Under the pieces are notes generated by a model. That model saw only the letters and a program-made list of their open reading frames with translations, had not been told where the DNA came from and did not search any database. From Geobacter sp. (GTDB lineage: Bacteria; Desulfobacterota; Desulfuromonadia; Geobacterales; Pseudopelobacteraceae), in NCBI GenBank assembly GCA_027346925.1, contig DAIERH010000001.1, positions 1 to 63,125 of the forward strand: a DNA stretch of 63,125 nt, written 5' to 3'. Positions 9,549 to 18,566 of this stretch are shown one piece after another (position 1 is the stretch's first letter; each line of letters starts with the position of its first letter). Position numbers and translations under genes: made by a program.

Positions 9549-9584
9549 TACATGCAATATTGCATGCAAAAAAACATGTCAACA
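9549..9584. repeat. Triple 12-bp direct repeat, putative operator (copy 3)
   Basis: Consecutive 12-mers TACATGCAATAT, TGCATGCAAAAA and AACATGTCAACA, with CATG at 9551, 9563 and 9575. The first unit is identical to the middle unit of the array at 189-224. It lies 93 bp before the livH start. Confidence 0.55.
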
Positions 9585-9676
9585 AAAACAGCCACTGTCC
9601 ATCGGTGAGTTCGTGCCGTGAAGATACGCTGCCGGGCGCTGCAAACAACCTTTGATCGTTCTCGGAGAAACCACCC

Positions 9677-10714
9677 ATGGATACCCAGATTTTTTTGCTC
9701 CTCGCGCAGGATGCTCTGACCAACAGCGCCATATATGTCTTGCTTGCCATGGCGACTATCCTGATCTTCGGCGTCACAAGGATTATTTTCATCCCCCAGG
9801 GTGAATTCGTTTCCTTCGGCGCCTTGACCCTGGCGATCCTGCAGAACGGTGCCGTGCCGGGGACGGTCTGGCTGATGCTGATCCTGGCGGTGGTGGCCGC
9901 CATCATGGAGGTTGTACGCCTGCTGCGGGCCGAGGCGGGGCGGGAGATCCCGACTGCCCTTGTCAAGACGCTTCTCCCCCCCCTGGCGATCGCCGGCATC
10001 GTGTATGTATGCGCCCCGCTCAAGCTCGCCCTGGGATGGCAGGTGCTCCTCTCCATCATGATAGTGACCATGCTGGGGCCGCTGATCTACCGGGTCGCCT
10101 TCCGGCCCCTCGCCGACGCCACGGTGCTGGTGCTGCTGATCGCGGCTGTCGCGGTTCACTTTGCGCTGGTGGGGCTGGGGCTGCTGTTCTTCGGTGCCGA
10201 GGGAGTACGCACCCCGGCCTTCTCCGAGGCGCAGATAGATCTGGGATTCCTGACCGTGCCGGGTCAGAACATCTGGGTCTATGCCACGAGCATAACCCTC
10301 ATCCTGCTGCTGGCGTTCTTTTTCGGCAGGACCATGTACGGCAAGGCCTTGCGGGCCGTTGCCTTCAATCGCAACGGGGCACGGCTGGTCGGTATCAGCC
10401 CCAGTCTCGCGGGAACCCTGGCCTTTGCGCTGGCCGCTGCCATCGGGTCCCTGTCGGGTGTCCTGATAGGGCCTATCACCACGATCTACTACGATTCCGG
10501 TTTTCTCGTCGGCCTCAAGGGGTTTGTCAGCGCCATCGTGGGAGGCCTGGCCAGCTATCCGGCGGCCGCGGCCGGGGCAATACTGGTGGGGGTCGTCGAA
10601 TCATATTCGTCCTTCTGGTTGAGCGCCTATAAGGATGTCATCGTGTTTACCATGATTCTGCCGGTCCTGTTGTGGCTATCGTTGAAGAGTGTTCATTTCG
10701 AGGAAGAGGAATAA
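9677..10714 (+). CDS. livH: Branched-chain amino acid-type ABC transporter permease (LivH), enlarged
   Basis: 345 residues, an inner-membrane permease of the LivH family. The signature region GKALRAVAFNRNGARLVGISP (the coupling-helix stretch) and the C-terminal GLKGFVSAIVGGLASYPAAAAGA are characteristic. Usual LivH proteins are about 290-310 residues. The excess sits at roughly residues 60-115, where a charged loop (RLLRAEAGREIPT) is followed by an additional hydrophobic pair. The start has GGAGAAACC upstream. The stop overlaps the next gene (TAATG). The importer's substrate is unknown; the family handles branched-chain and other amino acids, amides and aromatic acids. Confidence 0.87.
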   Translation: MDTQIFLLLAQDALTNSAIYVLLAMATILIFGVTRIIFIPQGEFVSFGALTLAILQNGAVPGTVWLMLILAVVAAIMEVVRLLRAEAGREIPTALVKTLLPPLAIAGIVYVCAPLKLALGWQVLLSIMIVTMLGPLIYRVAFRPLADATVLVLLIAAVAVHFALVGLGLLFFGAEGVRTPAFSEAQIDLGFLTVPGQNIWVYATSITLILLLAFFFGRTMYGKALRAVAFNRNGARLVGISPSLAGTLAFALAAAIGSLSGVLIGPITTIYYDSGFLVGLKGFVSAIVGGLASYPAAAAGAILVGVVESYSSFWLSAYKDVIVFTMILPVLLWLSLKSVHFEEEE

Positions 10715-12468
10715 TGCACATGCGACGGATTGGATTGATACTCTTTCTGGTGCTGTTGGCGCTGCTTCCCCTGTTACCGTCTTTCTACATCACCATGGGG
10801 AGCTATATCGGCCTCTTCAGCCTGGTGGCCCTCGGCCTGGTGCTCCTGACCGGAGTGACCGGCCTGACTTCGTTCGGACAGGCCGCCTTCATGGGATTGG
10901 GGGCCTACACCAGCGCGGTGCTGACGACCATGTTTTCCATGTCCCCGTGGCTGGCGCTCCTTGTCGCCCTGGTCCTGACCATAGGGGTGGCCCTGATACT
11001 CGGCGCCGTCACCCTGCGCATGGGGGGGCATTATCTGCCGCTCGCCACAATCGCGTGGGGAATCAGCCTGTACTTCCTCTTCGGCTCACTCCCCGACCTC
11101 GGCGGGCAGACGGGTTTGAGCGATATCCCCGCATTGAGTATATTCGGCGTCGAACTCCATGATGAACGTTTCTACTACTACCTGATCTGGCTGGTTTGCC
11201 TCGCGGCGATGTGGGGCACCGTCAATCTGCTCGATTCCCGCGAGGGAAGGGCCATCCGGGCGCTCAAGAACGGGCTGTTCATGGCCGAAGCCTTCGGCGC
11301 CAGCGGGCTGCGGCTCAAGACCGTCGTATTCGTGTATTCAGCGATCCTGGCCTGTGTTTCGGGCTGGCTCTACGCCCACATGCAGCGTTTTGTCAATCCC
11401 TCGCCCTTTGGCATCAACATCGGGATCGAGTTTCTCTTTATGATCACCATCGGAGGCGCAGGCAACATCTGGGGCGCGGTGATCGGGGCAACGCTGGTGA
11501 CATTGCTCAAGACCACGCTGCAGGGGGTGCTCCCCAAGATTATCGGCCAAACCGGGAACTTCGAATCCATTGTCTTCGGGGTCATGATCATCATGGTATT
11601 GCAATGGATGCGCGGTGGCGTGTGGGTGTTTATCGAGCGCTTCCTTCCTCCCAGGCCCGACAAGCCGGCGGGAGGCTCTTCGGACCTGCCGGTGCGCTCC
11701 CAGCCCCAACGGGGAGAACCGCTATTGAAGGTTGACGCGATCCGCAAGGAGTTCGGCGGGCTTGTGGCGGTCAAGAACGTGAGCTTCGAGGTCTTTGCCG
11801 GTGAGATCGTAGGCCTTATCGGTCCCAACGGGGCGGGCAAGTCCACCACCTTCAACCTGATCAGCGGCGAGCTTCCCCGTACGGACGGGGACATCTACCT
11901 GCGCGACGAGAAGATCAGCGGGCTCAGACCGCCCAAAATAGCCAGACGGGGGCTCAGCAGGACCTTTCAGCATGTCAAGCTGATCTCAGGGATGACGGTG
12001 ATCGAAAATGTGATGCTTGGGGCTTACCTGCGCACCAGGGATGGACTTTTTTCCGCCGGACTCCGTCTGAACCGGCGTGTCGAAGAGCGGGTGGCGGCCG
12101 AGGCCGCGAAACAACTCACGCGGGTGGGGCTGGGAGACAGCATGTATGTCCCGGCAGGCAGTCTGCCGCTCGGCAAGCAGAGGATCGTCGAGATCGCCCG
12201 GGCGCTGTGCGCCGACCCCATTCTGCTGCTCCTGGACGAACCGGCGGCCGGCCTCAGGTACAAGGAAAAACAAGAGTTGGCCAAGCTGCTGGAAAACCTG
12301 CGCAGCGAGGGGCTGTCCGTGTTGATTGTCGAACACGACATGGAATTCCTGATGAATCTTGTGGACCGGATCGTGGTCATGGAGTTCGGGAGAAAGCTGG
12401 CGGAAGGCCTGCCGCACGAGATCCGCTCCAACCCGGAGGTTCTCGAAGCGTATCTGGGGGGTGTGTGA
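10714..12468 (+). CDS. Fused LivM permease - LivG ATPase
   Basis: 584 residues joining two normally separate subunits. Residues 1 to about 320 are a LivM-type permease (GLTSFGQAAFMGLGAYTSA, GGHYLPLATIAWG, TIGGAGNIWGAVIGA). A short polar Pro-rich linker at about 310-335 follows. Residues 338-584 are a complete LivG-type ATPase with Walker A GPNGAGKST (about 370-378), signature LPLGKQR (about 485), Walker B LLLLDEP (about 505) and a switch His in IVEHDM. The signature is slightly divergent from the usual LSYGQQR. The start ATG overlaps the livH stop, with GAGGAAGAGGA as ribosome site. The stop overlaps livF by TGATG. No stop or frameshift is visible at the junction, so the fusion looks real. 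Confidence 0.9.
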   Translation: MHMRRIGLILFLVLLALLPLLPSFYITMGSYIGLFSLVALGLVLLTGVTGLTSFGQAAFMGLGAYTSAVLTTMFSMSPWLALLVALVLTIGVALILGAVTLRMGGHYLPLATIAWGISLYFLFGSLPDLGGQTGLSDIPALSIFGVELHDERFYYYLIWLVCLAAMWGTVNLLDSREGRAIRALKNGLFMAEAFGASGLRLKTVVFVYSAILACVSGWLYAHMQRFVNPSPFGINIGIEFLFMITIGGAGNIWGAVIGATLVTLLKTTLQGVLPKIIGQTGNFESIVFGVMIIMVLQWMRGGVWVFIERFLPPRPDKPAGGSSDLPVRSQPQRGEPLLKVDAIRKEFGGLVAVKNVSFEVFAGEIVGLIGPNGAGKSTTFNLISGELPRTDGDIYLRDEKISGLRPPKIARRGLSRTFQHVKLISGMTVIENVMLGAYLRTRDGLFSAGLRLNRRVEERVAAEAAKQLTRVGLGDSMYVPAGSLPLGKQRIVEIARALCADPILLLLDEPAAGLRYKEKQELAKLLENLRSEGLSVLIVEHDMEFLMNLVDRIVVMEFGRKLAEGLPHEIRSNPEVLEAYLGGV

Positions 12469-13214
12469 TGTCGGAACGTTTGCTCACGGTGCGTGACCTC
12501 AATGTCCGCTACGGAAAGGTGGAGGCCATATATCGGGCATCCTTGAACGTCGACCGGGGGACCATCGTCAGTGTCATCGGCCCCAATGGCGCCGGCAAGA
12601 CAACGTTGCTGAATGCCATCATGGGGGTCATCCCGTCAAAGGGGACCATCGACTTTTGCGGCGCGGATATCGGCAGGACCATCACCGAACAAAGGGTTGC
12701 CAAGGGGATGTGCCTGGTCCCGGAGACCCGTGAACTCTTCTCGCAGATGTCGGTGGCGGACAACCTGGAGCTCGGGGCATTCACCCGTTATCGCCGGGGT
12801 GACAAGGGGATCAGGCAAAGCCTCGACATGGTATACGAGCTCTTCCCGCGATTACTGGAGCGGCGCGGCCAACTGGCCGGCAGTCTCTCCGGCGGCGAAC
12901 GGCAGATGCTCGCACTGGGAAGAGCCCTGATGAGCCAACCGACCCTGTTGATGCTCGATGAACCGAGTCTGGGGCTGGCGCCGCTCATTGTCAGGGAGAT
13001 CCTCCACAATATCAGCAATCTGCGCACCACCGGCGTCAGCATCTTGCTCATAGAGCAGAACGCGCGTGCCGCGCTGCAGATCTCCGATTACGGGTATGTG
13101 CTGGAAAACGGCGACATCGCAATGGAGGGGCCGAGCCGGGAACTCGCCAGCGACCCGAAAGTCATCGAAAGCTACCTCGGCATGGGGGTATCCGGACACG
13201 ACAAGGACTCATAG
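12468..13214 (+). CDS. livF: Branched-chain amino acid-type ABC transporter ATPase (LivF)
   Basis: 248 residues, full-length LivF. Walker A GPNGAGKTT at about 38-46, signature LSGGERQ at about 141-147, Walker B LMLDEPSLGLAP at about 161-172, and LIEQNA instead of the LivG-type VEHD, which is diagnostic of LivF. It starts within the stop of the LivM-LivG gene and would dimerise with the LivG half of that fusion on the cytoplasmic side. An upstream frame open from 12207 is antiframe noise. Confidence 0.92.
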   Translation: MSERLLTVRDLNVRYGKVEAIYRASLNVDRGTIVSVIGPNGAGKTTLLNAIMGVIPSKGTIDFCGADIGRTITEQRVAKGMCLVPETRELFSQMSVADNLELGAFTRYRRGDKGIRQSLDMVYELFPRLLERRGQLAGSLSGGERQMLALGRALMSQPTLLMLDEPSLGLAPLIVREILHNISNLRTTGVSILLIEQNARAALQISDYGYVLENGDIAMEGPSRELASDPKVIESYLGMGVSGHDKDS

Positions 13215-13264
13215 CCCTGAATGTACCGCCAGGACTCAGAAACCCACCGAAAGGAATGCATCCA

Positions 13265-14419
13265 ATGAAAAAAGCGGCATTAGTGACGGCATCATTCGCG
13301 ACTTTCTTCTGTTCGACCGTCGCCATGGCAGATATCACGATCGGCGTCAACCTCTCGACGACCGGCCCTGCCGCATCCCTGGGAATTCCCGAAAAGAACG
13401 CCCTCTCTTTTGCCCCCAAGACCATAGCCGGCCAGAAGGTCAGGTACGTTGTGTATGATGATGCCTCCGACACCACCAATGCGGTGCAGAACGTGAAACG
13501 GCTCGTGTCGGAGAACAGGGTTGACCTGATCCTGGGCCCAACCACGACCCCGACCTCACTGGCGGTGGTGGATGTGGCCGCTGACGCCAAGACCCCCATG
13601 CTCGCCGTGGCCTCGGCCAGCGCGATTGCCAGCCCGGTGGATGCAAAACGGAGATGGGTCTTCAAGGTTACCGCCAATGACGACATCTACGCATCGGCCA
13701 TGGTCGCCCATATGGTCAAAAAAGGGGTCAAGAAGGTTGCGGTGATCGCCACGGACGACCCCTATGGCGAGGCCAATACCAAGGAATACATGAAGATTGC
13801 CCAAAAATACGGCATCAAGACGCTCACCATCGAGAAATTCAAGAAGACCGATACCAGCGTGACGGCCCAGGTGTTGAAGGCCATGGGCGGCAAGCCTGAC
13901 GCTGTCTTCATCGTCGCCGTGGGTACGCCGGCGGCGATGCCCCATGTGACGCTGGTCGAGCACGGCTTCAGGGGCAAGATCTACCAGACCGGCGGCGCGG
14001 CCAACGCCGACTTCCTCCGGGTGGGTGGAAAATCGGTGGAGGGGGCCTTCCTGCCGGCATCACCGGTGCTGGTGGCGGAACAGCTCCCGAAGGGCTACCC
14101 GACAAAAGACGAGGCCCTCAGGTTTGTCAGGGCATATGAAGGTAAATTCGGCCCACGTTCCACCTTCGCCTCCCATGTCTGGGATGCCGTGAAGGTCATA
14201 GAGGCGGCGGTACCCAAGGCCCTGAAGACCGCCAGGCCGGGAACTCCCCAGTTTCGGGAGGCGTTGCGTCGCGCAATCGAGGAAACCAAGGGGTTGAAGG
14301 GCGCAGGTGCGGTCTTCACGTTGTCGGCCAGCGACCACTCGGGTGTGAACCACTTAGGCATGTCCGTGCTCAGGATCGACAAGGGCACGTGGAAACTGGA
14401 GGACTATGCCAGGTTTTGA
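13265..14419 (+). CDS. Periplasmic substrate-binding protein of the Liv importer (paralogue 1)
   Basis: 384 residues. Signal peptide at 1-23 (MKKAALV...VAMA). The mature part begins DITIGVNLSTTGPAASLG and is a Leu/Ile/Val-binding type fold (Peripla_BP_6), with DPYGEANTKEY and VGTPAAMPH as conserved blocks. AAGGA is directly against an ATG at 13256, so the ATG at 13265 with a 9-bp gap is preferred. It belongs to a run of three paralogues at 13265, 14554 and 15802. It lacks a lipobox, so it should be a soluble periplasmic protein. The ligand is not predictable from sequence; aromatic or branched acids are reasonable candidates. Confidence 0.88.
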   Translation: MKKAALVTASFATFFCSTVAMADITIGVNLSTTGPAASLGIPEKNALSFAPKTIAGQKVRYVVYDDASDTTNAVQNVKRLVSENRVDLILGPTTTPTSLAVVDVAADAKTPMLAVASASAIASPVDAKRRWVFKVTANDDIYASAMVAHMVKKGVKKVAVIATDDPYGEANTKEYMKIAQKYGIKTLTIEKFKKTDTSVTAQVLKAMGGKPDAVFIVAVGTPAAMPHVTLVEHGFRGKIYQTGGAANADFLRVGGKSVEGAFLPASPVLVAEQLPKGYPTKDEALRFVRAYEGKFGPRSTFASHVWDAVKVIEAAVPKALKTARPGTPQFREALRRAIEETKGLKGAGAVFTLSASDHSGVNHLGMSVLRIDKGTWKLEDYARF

Positions 14420-14553
14420 GTAAAGGCCCGGACTCATGGTGCCCGGCGAATCTGTCCGGGTGCATGGGGCGAGACAGGGGGCCCAGGTGCAGATTCAGGT
14501 ATGGGAAGTGTTTTTCGCATCGTTTGCGGGCAACCAACGAAAGGAGAAGTATG

Positions 14554-15711
14554 ATGAAAAAATGGACCGTAGTGCTAGGAGTACTCTCAGTCATTTCATC
14601 GGCAACCGTGGCCTTGGCAGACATCACGATCGGTGTGAACATCTCTACGACGGGACCGGCGGCTTCCCTTGGCATCCCCCAGAAAAACGTCCTGGAACTG
14701 GCGCCCAAGACCATTGCCGGACAAAGGGTCAGGTACGTCATCTATGATGACGCCACGGATACCACCACTGCGGTGCAGAACGTAAAAAGACTTATCAGCG
14801 ACGACAAGGTGGACCTGATCATCGGGCCGAGCACGACCCCGACCACCCTGTCGGTAGTGGATGTGGCCACGGAAGCCAAGACCCCCATGCTGTCGCTGGC
14901 TTCGGCGAGCCCCATCGTCAGCCCGCCCGAAAAGAGGAAGTGGATCTTCAAGGTAACGGCAAACGACGAGATAACCGCCGCCGCCATGGTGAACCATATG
15001 GTCAAGAACAAGGTCAAGACGGTTTCGATAATCGCTACCGATGACCCCTACGGCGAGGCCAACACCAAGGAATTTATGAAATTAGCCGGCAAGAGCGGCA
15101 TCAAGACGCTCTCGGTTGAAAAGTTCAAGAAAAGCGACACCAGCGCCACCGCGCAGATACTGAAGGTGATGAGCGGGAGACCGGACGCCGTCTACATAGT
15201 CGCCGCCGGTACCCCTTCCGCCATGCCGCACGTGGGGCTGGTCGAGCGCGGTTACAAGGGTAGGGTGTACCAGTCCCACGGCGCTGCCAACTCGGAATTT
15301 CTGAAGGTCGGCGGAAAAGCCCTGGAAGGCGCTTTTCTCCCCTGTTCGCCGGTTCTGGTAGCCGAACAGCTTCCCAAGTGGTTTCCCAACAGGAGTGAAT
15401 CGATCAAGTTTGCAAGGGCCTATGAAGGAAAATTCGGACCCCGTTCGACTTTTGCATCACATATGTGGGACGCCCTGAGGATCCTGGAGCTTACGATTCC
15501 GAAAGCCCTCAAGGCCGGCAAACCCGGGACCCCCCAGTTCCGGGAGGCGCTTCGCAACGCCATCGAAGAGACCAAAGGCTACAAAGGCGCCTATGCGGTA
15601 TTCAACATGACGCCTGCTAATCACTCGGGCGTTGACGTGACCGGGATCGCCATGCTAAAGATCGAACACGGCAAATGGAAGCTGGATGACTTCTACTCCA
15701 GAGGCAAATAA
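14554..15711 (+). CDS. Periplasmic substrate-binding protein of the Liv importer (paralogue 2)
   Basis: 385 residues, clearly homologous to its neighbours throughout. Signal peptide MKKWTVVLG to ALA, then DITIGVNISTTGPAASLG. AAGGAG at 14541-14546 serves either of two adjacent ATGs (14551, 14554); 14554 has the better spacing. It keeps the DDPYGEANTKEF block of paralogue 1, but the ligand-side segment differs (GGAANADF becomes HGAANSEF, and PASPVLV becomes PCSPVLV), pointing to a changed ligand. The 134-bp gap before it holds a GC hairpin near 14453-14475 (GCCCGG...CCGGGT) that could tune expression. Confidence 0.87.
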   Translation: MKKWTVVLGVLSVISSATVALADITIGVNISTTGPAASLGIPQKNVLELAPKTIAGQRVRYVIYDDATDTTTAVQNVKRLISDDKVDLIIGPSTTPTTLSVVDVATEAKTPMLSLASASPIVSPPEKRKWIFKVTANDEITAAAMVNHMVKNKVKTVSIIATDDPYGEANTKEFMKLAGKSGIKTLSVEKFKKSDTSATAQILKVMSGRPDAVYIVAAGTPSAMPHVGLVERGYKGRVYQSHGAANSEFLKVGGKALEGAFLPCSPVLVAEQLPKWFPNRSESIKFARAYEGKFGPRSTFASHMWDALRILELTIPKALKAGKPGTPQFREALRNAIEETKGYKGAYAVFNMTPANHSGVDVTGIAMLKIEHGKWKLDDFYSRGK

Positions 15712-15801
15712 ACGCTGGCGAAGGGCATCGGAACAGCCACTTCCGCGCGCCGAAAATCAAGAGCCAGGTTGGCATGCGGCGTGGGGTGAATGGGAGCACA
15801 A

Positions 15802-16962
15802 GTGAAAAACATACGATCCTGGATTGCCGCACTCCTGATTGTTTCGATGCCCTCCGCGGTGTTTGGCGCCATCACCATAGGCGTGAACATTTCCACTACC
15901 GGGGCGCTCGCATCCCTGGGTATCCCGAACAAAAATGCCCTGCAACTGGCTCCGAAGGTCATTGCCGGGCAGAAGATCAATTATGTCGTACTCGACGATG
16001 GATCGGACACCACGACCGCGGTACAGAACGTAAAGCGACTCGTCACAAAGGACAAGATCGACATCCTGCTGGGACCGAGCGTTACCCCTACGACCCTGGC
16101 GGTGATCGAAACCATGGCGGAGTCCAAGACCCCGCTCATCAGCTACGGCTCTGCCAGCGCCATCGTGTCCCCTATGGACGCAAAGCGCAGGTGGGTATTC
16201 AAAACAACGCCCAACGATGAAGTGTATGCACGGGCGATGGTCAATCACATGGTGAAGCACCATGTGAAAACCATCGCGCTGATAGCCGTGGACGACCCCT
16301 ACGGCGAGAGCTGGGTGGCGGTCATCAGGGAGCTTGCCGCCGCCCGCCGCATAACGATAACCGATGTCGAGAAATTTCAGAAACGGGATACCAGCGCGAC
16401 CTCACAGGCCCTGAAGGCGATGAAGGGCAACCCGGACGCCATCCTCGTGATTGCAGCGGGGACACCGGCGGTTATGCCCCATCGGGCAGTCGTGGAGCAC
16501 GGCTACAAAGGGAAGATCTATCAGACCGGCGGCGCCGCGAATGCGGACTTCCTGAGAGTCGGGGGCAAGAGTGTCGAGGGCGCCTATTTGCCGGCCCCGC
16601 CGGTCATCGTTGCCGAAGAATTGCCGGACGGGTATCCGACAAAGAAAACGGCCCTCGAATTTTTGAAATTGTACGAAGGCACATATGGCCCCGGTTCCCG
16701 TTCGACATTCGCAGGTCATATGTGGGATGCGGTCAAGCTCCTAGAGTATGCGATACCGGTTGCCCTGAAGAAGGCCAAACCCGGTACCGAGCAGTTCCGT
16801 GAGGCGCTCCGGTCGGCGCTGGAGAACTGCAAGGGGGTTAAAGGGGTGTCCGCGCTCTACAGTATGTCCGCCGCGGATCACTCGGGTATCGATCAACTGG
16901 GCGTCGTCATGATACGGATAGAAAAAGGGCGCTGGAAGCTGGATGACCACGCCAGGTTCTAA
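15802..16962 (+). CDS. Periplasmic substrate-binding protein of the Liv importer (paralogue 3)
   Basis: 386 residues. I chose the GTG at 15802 because GGGAG lies 5 bases upstream and the peptide then begins VKNIRSWIAALLIVS, a classic signal sequence cleaved after VFG. The ATG at 15790 is an in-frame alternative adding four residues. The mature protein begins AITIGVNISTTGALASLG. It is the most divergent of the three: DPYGESWVAVIREL replaces DPYGEANTKEY, and it has an extra PGS in the YGPGSRSTF segment. Confidence 0.86.
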   Translation: MKNIRSWIAALLIVSMPSAVFGAITIGVNISTTGALASLGIPNKNALQLAPKVIAGQKINYVVLDDGSDTTTAVQNVKRLVTKDKIDILLGPSVTPTTLAVIETMAESKTPLISYGSASAIVSPMDAKRRWVFKTTPNDEVYARAMVNHMVKHHVKTIALIAVDDPYGESWVAVIRELAAARRITITDVEKFQKRDTSATSQALKAMKGNPDAILVIAAGTPAVMPHRAVVEHGYKGKIYQTGGAANADFLRVGGKSVEGAYLPAPPVIVAEELPDGYPTKKTALEFLKLYEGTYGPGSRSTFAGHMWDAVKLLEYAIPVALKKAKPGTEQFREALRSALENCKGVKGVSALYSMSAADHSGIDQLGVVMIRIEKGRWKLDDHARF

Positions 16963-17026
16963 CTTTGCTCGTGTGGCCTGACAAAGATTCATGCATGTGT
17001 ACGATGGAGACGGTAAGGAGTCATCA

Positions 17027-17839
17027 ATGAATTACAGGGACATACTTGTTCATATCGACTGTGCTGAGCGTTGCGACAGCAGGCTGGACCTGGCAATCTC
17101 CATTGCACGGCGGCATAAGGCGTTACTCACGGGAATCAGTGTCATTACCCATGCCTATTTCGCACCCATCGATGAGAACGAAAAACAGCGGCAGGCGGCA
17201 GCCGAGCAGTTGTTTCGGCAAAAATGCGCCGCGGCAGGCATCGAGAACGAATGGCTGGGCATTGACTGGCCGGTCGTCGGTACGACGACGGCGGAGATTC
17301 TCAACGCCTATAGTCACGCAAAAGATTTGATCATTATCGGTCAGGCGGAGGGGAAGGAGAAGGGAGTCAGTGATCTCTCCGATCTCCCCGAACGGCTCAT
17401 TCTCGGATCAGGGCGTCCGGTAGTGGTGGTGCCGTTCACCGGGGAATTCAAGTCCGTCGGGGAGCGTGTCATCCTGGCCTGGAGATCCGGAAGGGCCTCG
17501 GCCCGGGCAGTCCACGACGCCATACCGCTCCTGCTGAATGCCGGGCAGATCAATCTGCTGGCGATAAGGCCGATCGGCGAGAAAAAACCTGTGGAAATTG
17601 TCAGGCAATCGGACATCTGTTCACATCTGGAACGCTACGGCATCAACGTGAAAGAGGAGAATCTCGTCACGGGCGATATCTCCATAGCCAACATCCTGAT
17701 GAACTACGCCTGGGAAAACGGCTGCGATCTCATCGTCATGGGAGCCTACTCGCAGAACCCGCGCGGGACGCATAACATCGGTCCCGTTGCCGAATACCTG
17801 CTGGAGCATATGACCCTTCCCATATTGTTTTCGCATTGA
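17027..17839 (+). CDS. Two-domain universal stress protein
   Basis: 270 residues, cytoplasmic, made of two UspA-like halves. The first starts YRDILVHIDCAERCDSRL and the second VGERVILAWRSGRASARAV. The second half ends DLIVMGAYSQNPRGTHNIG...LPILFSH, a weakened form of the Gx2Gx9G(S/T) ATP-binding motif. AAGGAG at 17014-17019 precedes the ATG. The gene follows the third binding protein by 64 bp and may belong to the importer operon. Tandem-type Usp proteins near uptake operons are common in Geobacter-like genomes; the exact role is unknown. Confidence 0.82.
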   Translation: MNYRDILVHIDCAERCDSRLDLAISIARRHKALLTGISVITHAYFAPIDENEKQRQAAAEQLFRQKCAAAGIENEWLGIDWPVVGTTTAEILNAYSHAKDLIIIGQAEGKEKGVSDLSDLPERLILGSGRPVVVVPFTGEFKSVGERVILAWRSGRASARAVHDAIPLLLNAGQINLLAIRPIGEKKPVEIVRQSDICSHLERYGINVKEENLVTGDISIANILMNYAWENGCDLIVMGAYSQNPRGTHNIGPVAEYLLEHMTLPILFSH

Positions 17840-17840
17840 T

Positions 17841-17871
17841 GTCACCACCGATACCACCCGGATGGTGGTGC
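17841..17871 (+). terminator. Possible stem-loop after the Usp gene
   Basis: ACCACC-CGG-ATGGTGGT can form a short stem directly after the stop, with a nearby second CACCACC that could pair alternatively. There is no proper T-run, so termination is uncertain. Confidence 0.3.
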
Positions 17872-18128
17872 TTGGTTGGATATAGAATTTGCATAGCCGG
17901 CGCAATAACAAGCTTCTGCACTGTTTGTATGCGCCGCATTGCTTCCCTCTTTTTGACCTTCTTTTCGTATGCCATTCCGCTGACACCGTTGAGTGCCGCA
18001 TGATTTGACCACTCAACGCCTCCGGCGATTTCGGCTTTGTGCGCTGTTTGCATCCCCAAGCTGTCCGACGAGCTACACCATGGCAGACCGTTGTCGGCAA
18101 TGCCTGCGCCGTGGAGCACTTTGCTGCG

Positions 18129-18566
18129 ATGAACGATGAAGTGAATCATACGATGAAACCATGTGACCCCGCACCTGGGGCGTTCTCGCTCCTTTACGTG
18201 GAGGATGACGAGTTTACCAGAAAAATAACCTGCAAGCTGATCTCCCTGGGTTTCCCGGAACTCGTTATTTATCAAGCTGAAAACGGTAAGGTGGGGCTGG
18301 AGCTCTTCAAAGAGCATCGACCGGACATCGTCATCAGCGACATCAACATGCCGGTCATGAACGGCATCCAGATGGCCAGGGAGATCAGAGAGATATCTCC
18401 CCATGCCACCGTGATCATCGTCACCGCCCATAGCGATAAAAAGTATCTCGACGACATCGGCAACATGGGTATTGTTCATTGTGTCGTAAAACCGATAGAC
18501 CACAAGAAGCTGTTCGAGGTGATTGGAGCCTGTTGCACTGCCATCGGCATGGCGCTGCACCAGTGA
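18129..18566 (+). CDS. Stand-alone response-regulator receiver protein
   Basis: 145 residues, a CheY-like receiver domain with no output domain. The acidic pair is in LLYVEDDEFTRK, the phospho-acceptor Asp in DIVISDINMPVMNG, the Thr/Ser site in IIVTAHS, and the conserved Lys in VVKPIDHKK. The frame is open from 18039, but 18129 gives a natural length with GGAG upstream; 18153 is another possible start. No histidine kinase is adjacent, so it is probably phosphorylated by an orphan or hybrid kinase. A second receiver gene follows at 18735. Confidence 0.82.
   Translation: MNDEVNHTMKPCDPAPGAFSLLYVEDDEFTRKITCKLISLGFPELVIYQAENGKVGLELFKEHRPDIVISDINMPVMNGIQMAREIREISPHATVIIVTAHSDKKYLDDIGNMGIVHCVVKPIDHKKLFEVIGACCTAIGMALHQ

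Larger units (their letters stand above)
9025..9676. other. Divergent promoter region between the carrier operon and the Liv importer
   Basis: No credible coding sequence. AT-rich islands contain the two CATG repeat arrays listed separately. I also see a 13-bp perfect palindrome ATAACG-A-CGTTAT at 9272-9284 and an inverted repeat GTGCAA-N8-TTGCAC at 9507-9526. The palindromes may be further operator sites for the two divergent units; this is inference from position and symmetry. Confidence 0.5.
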
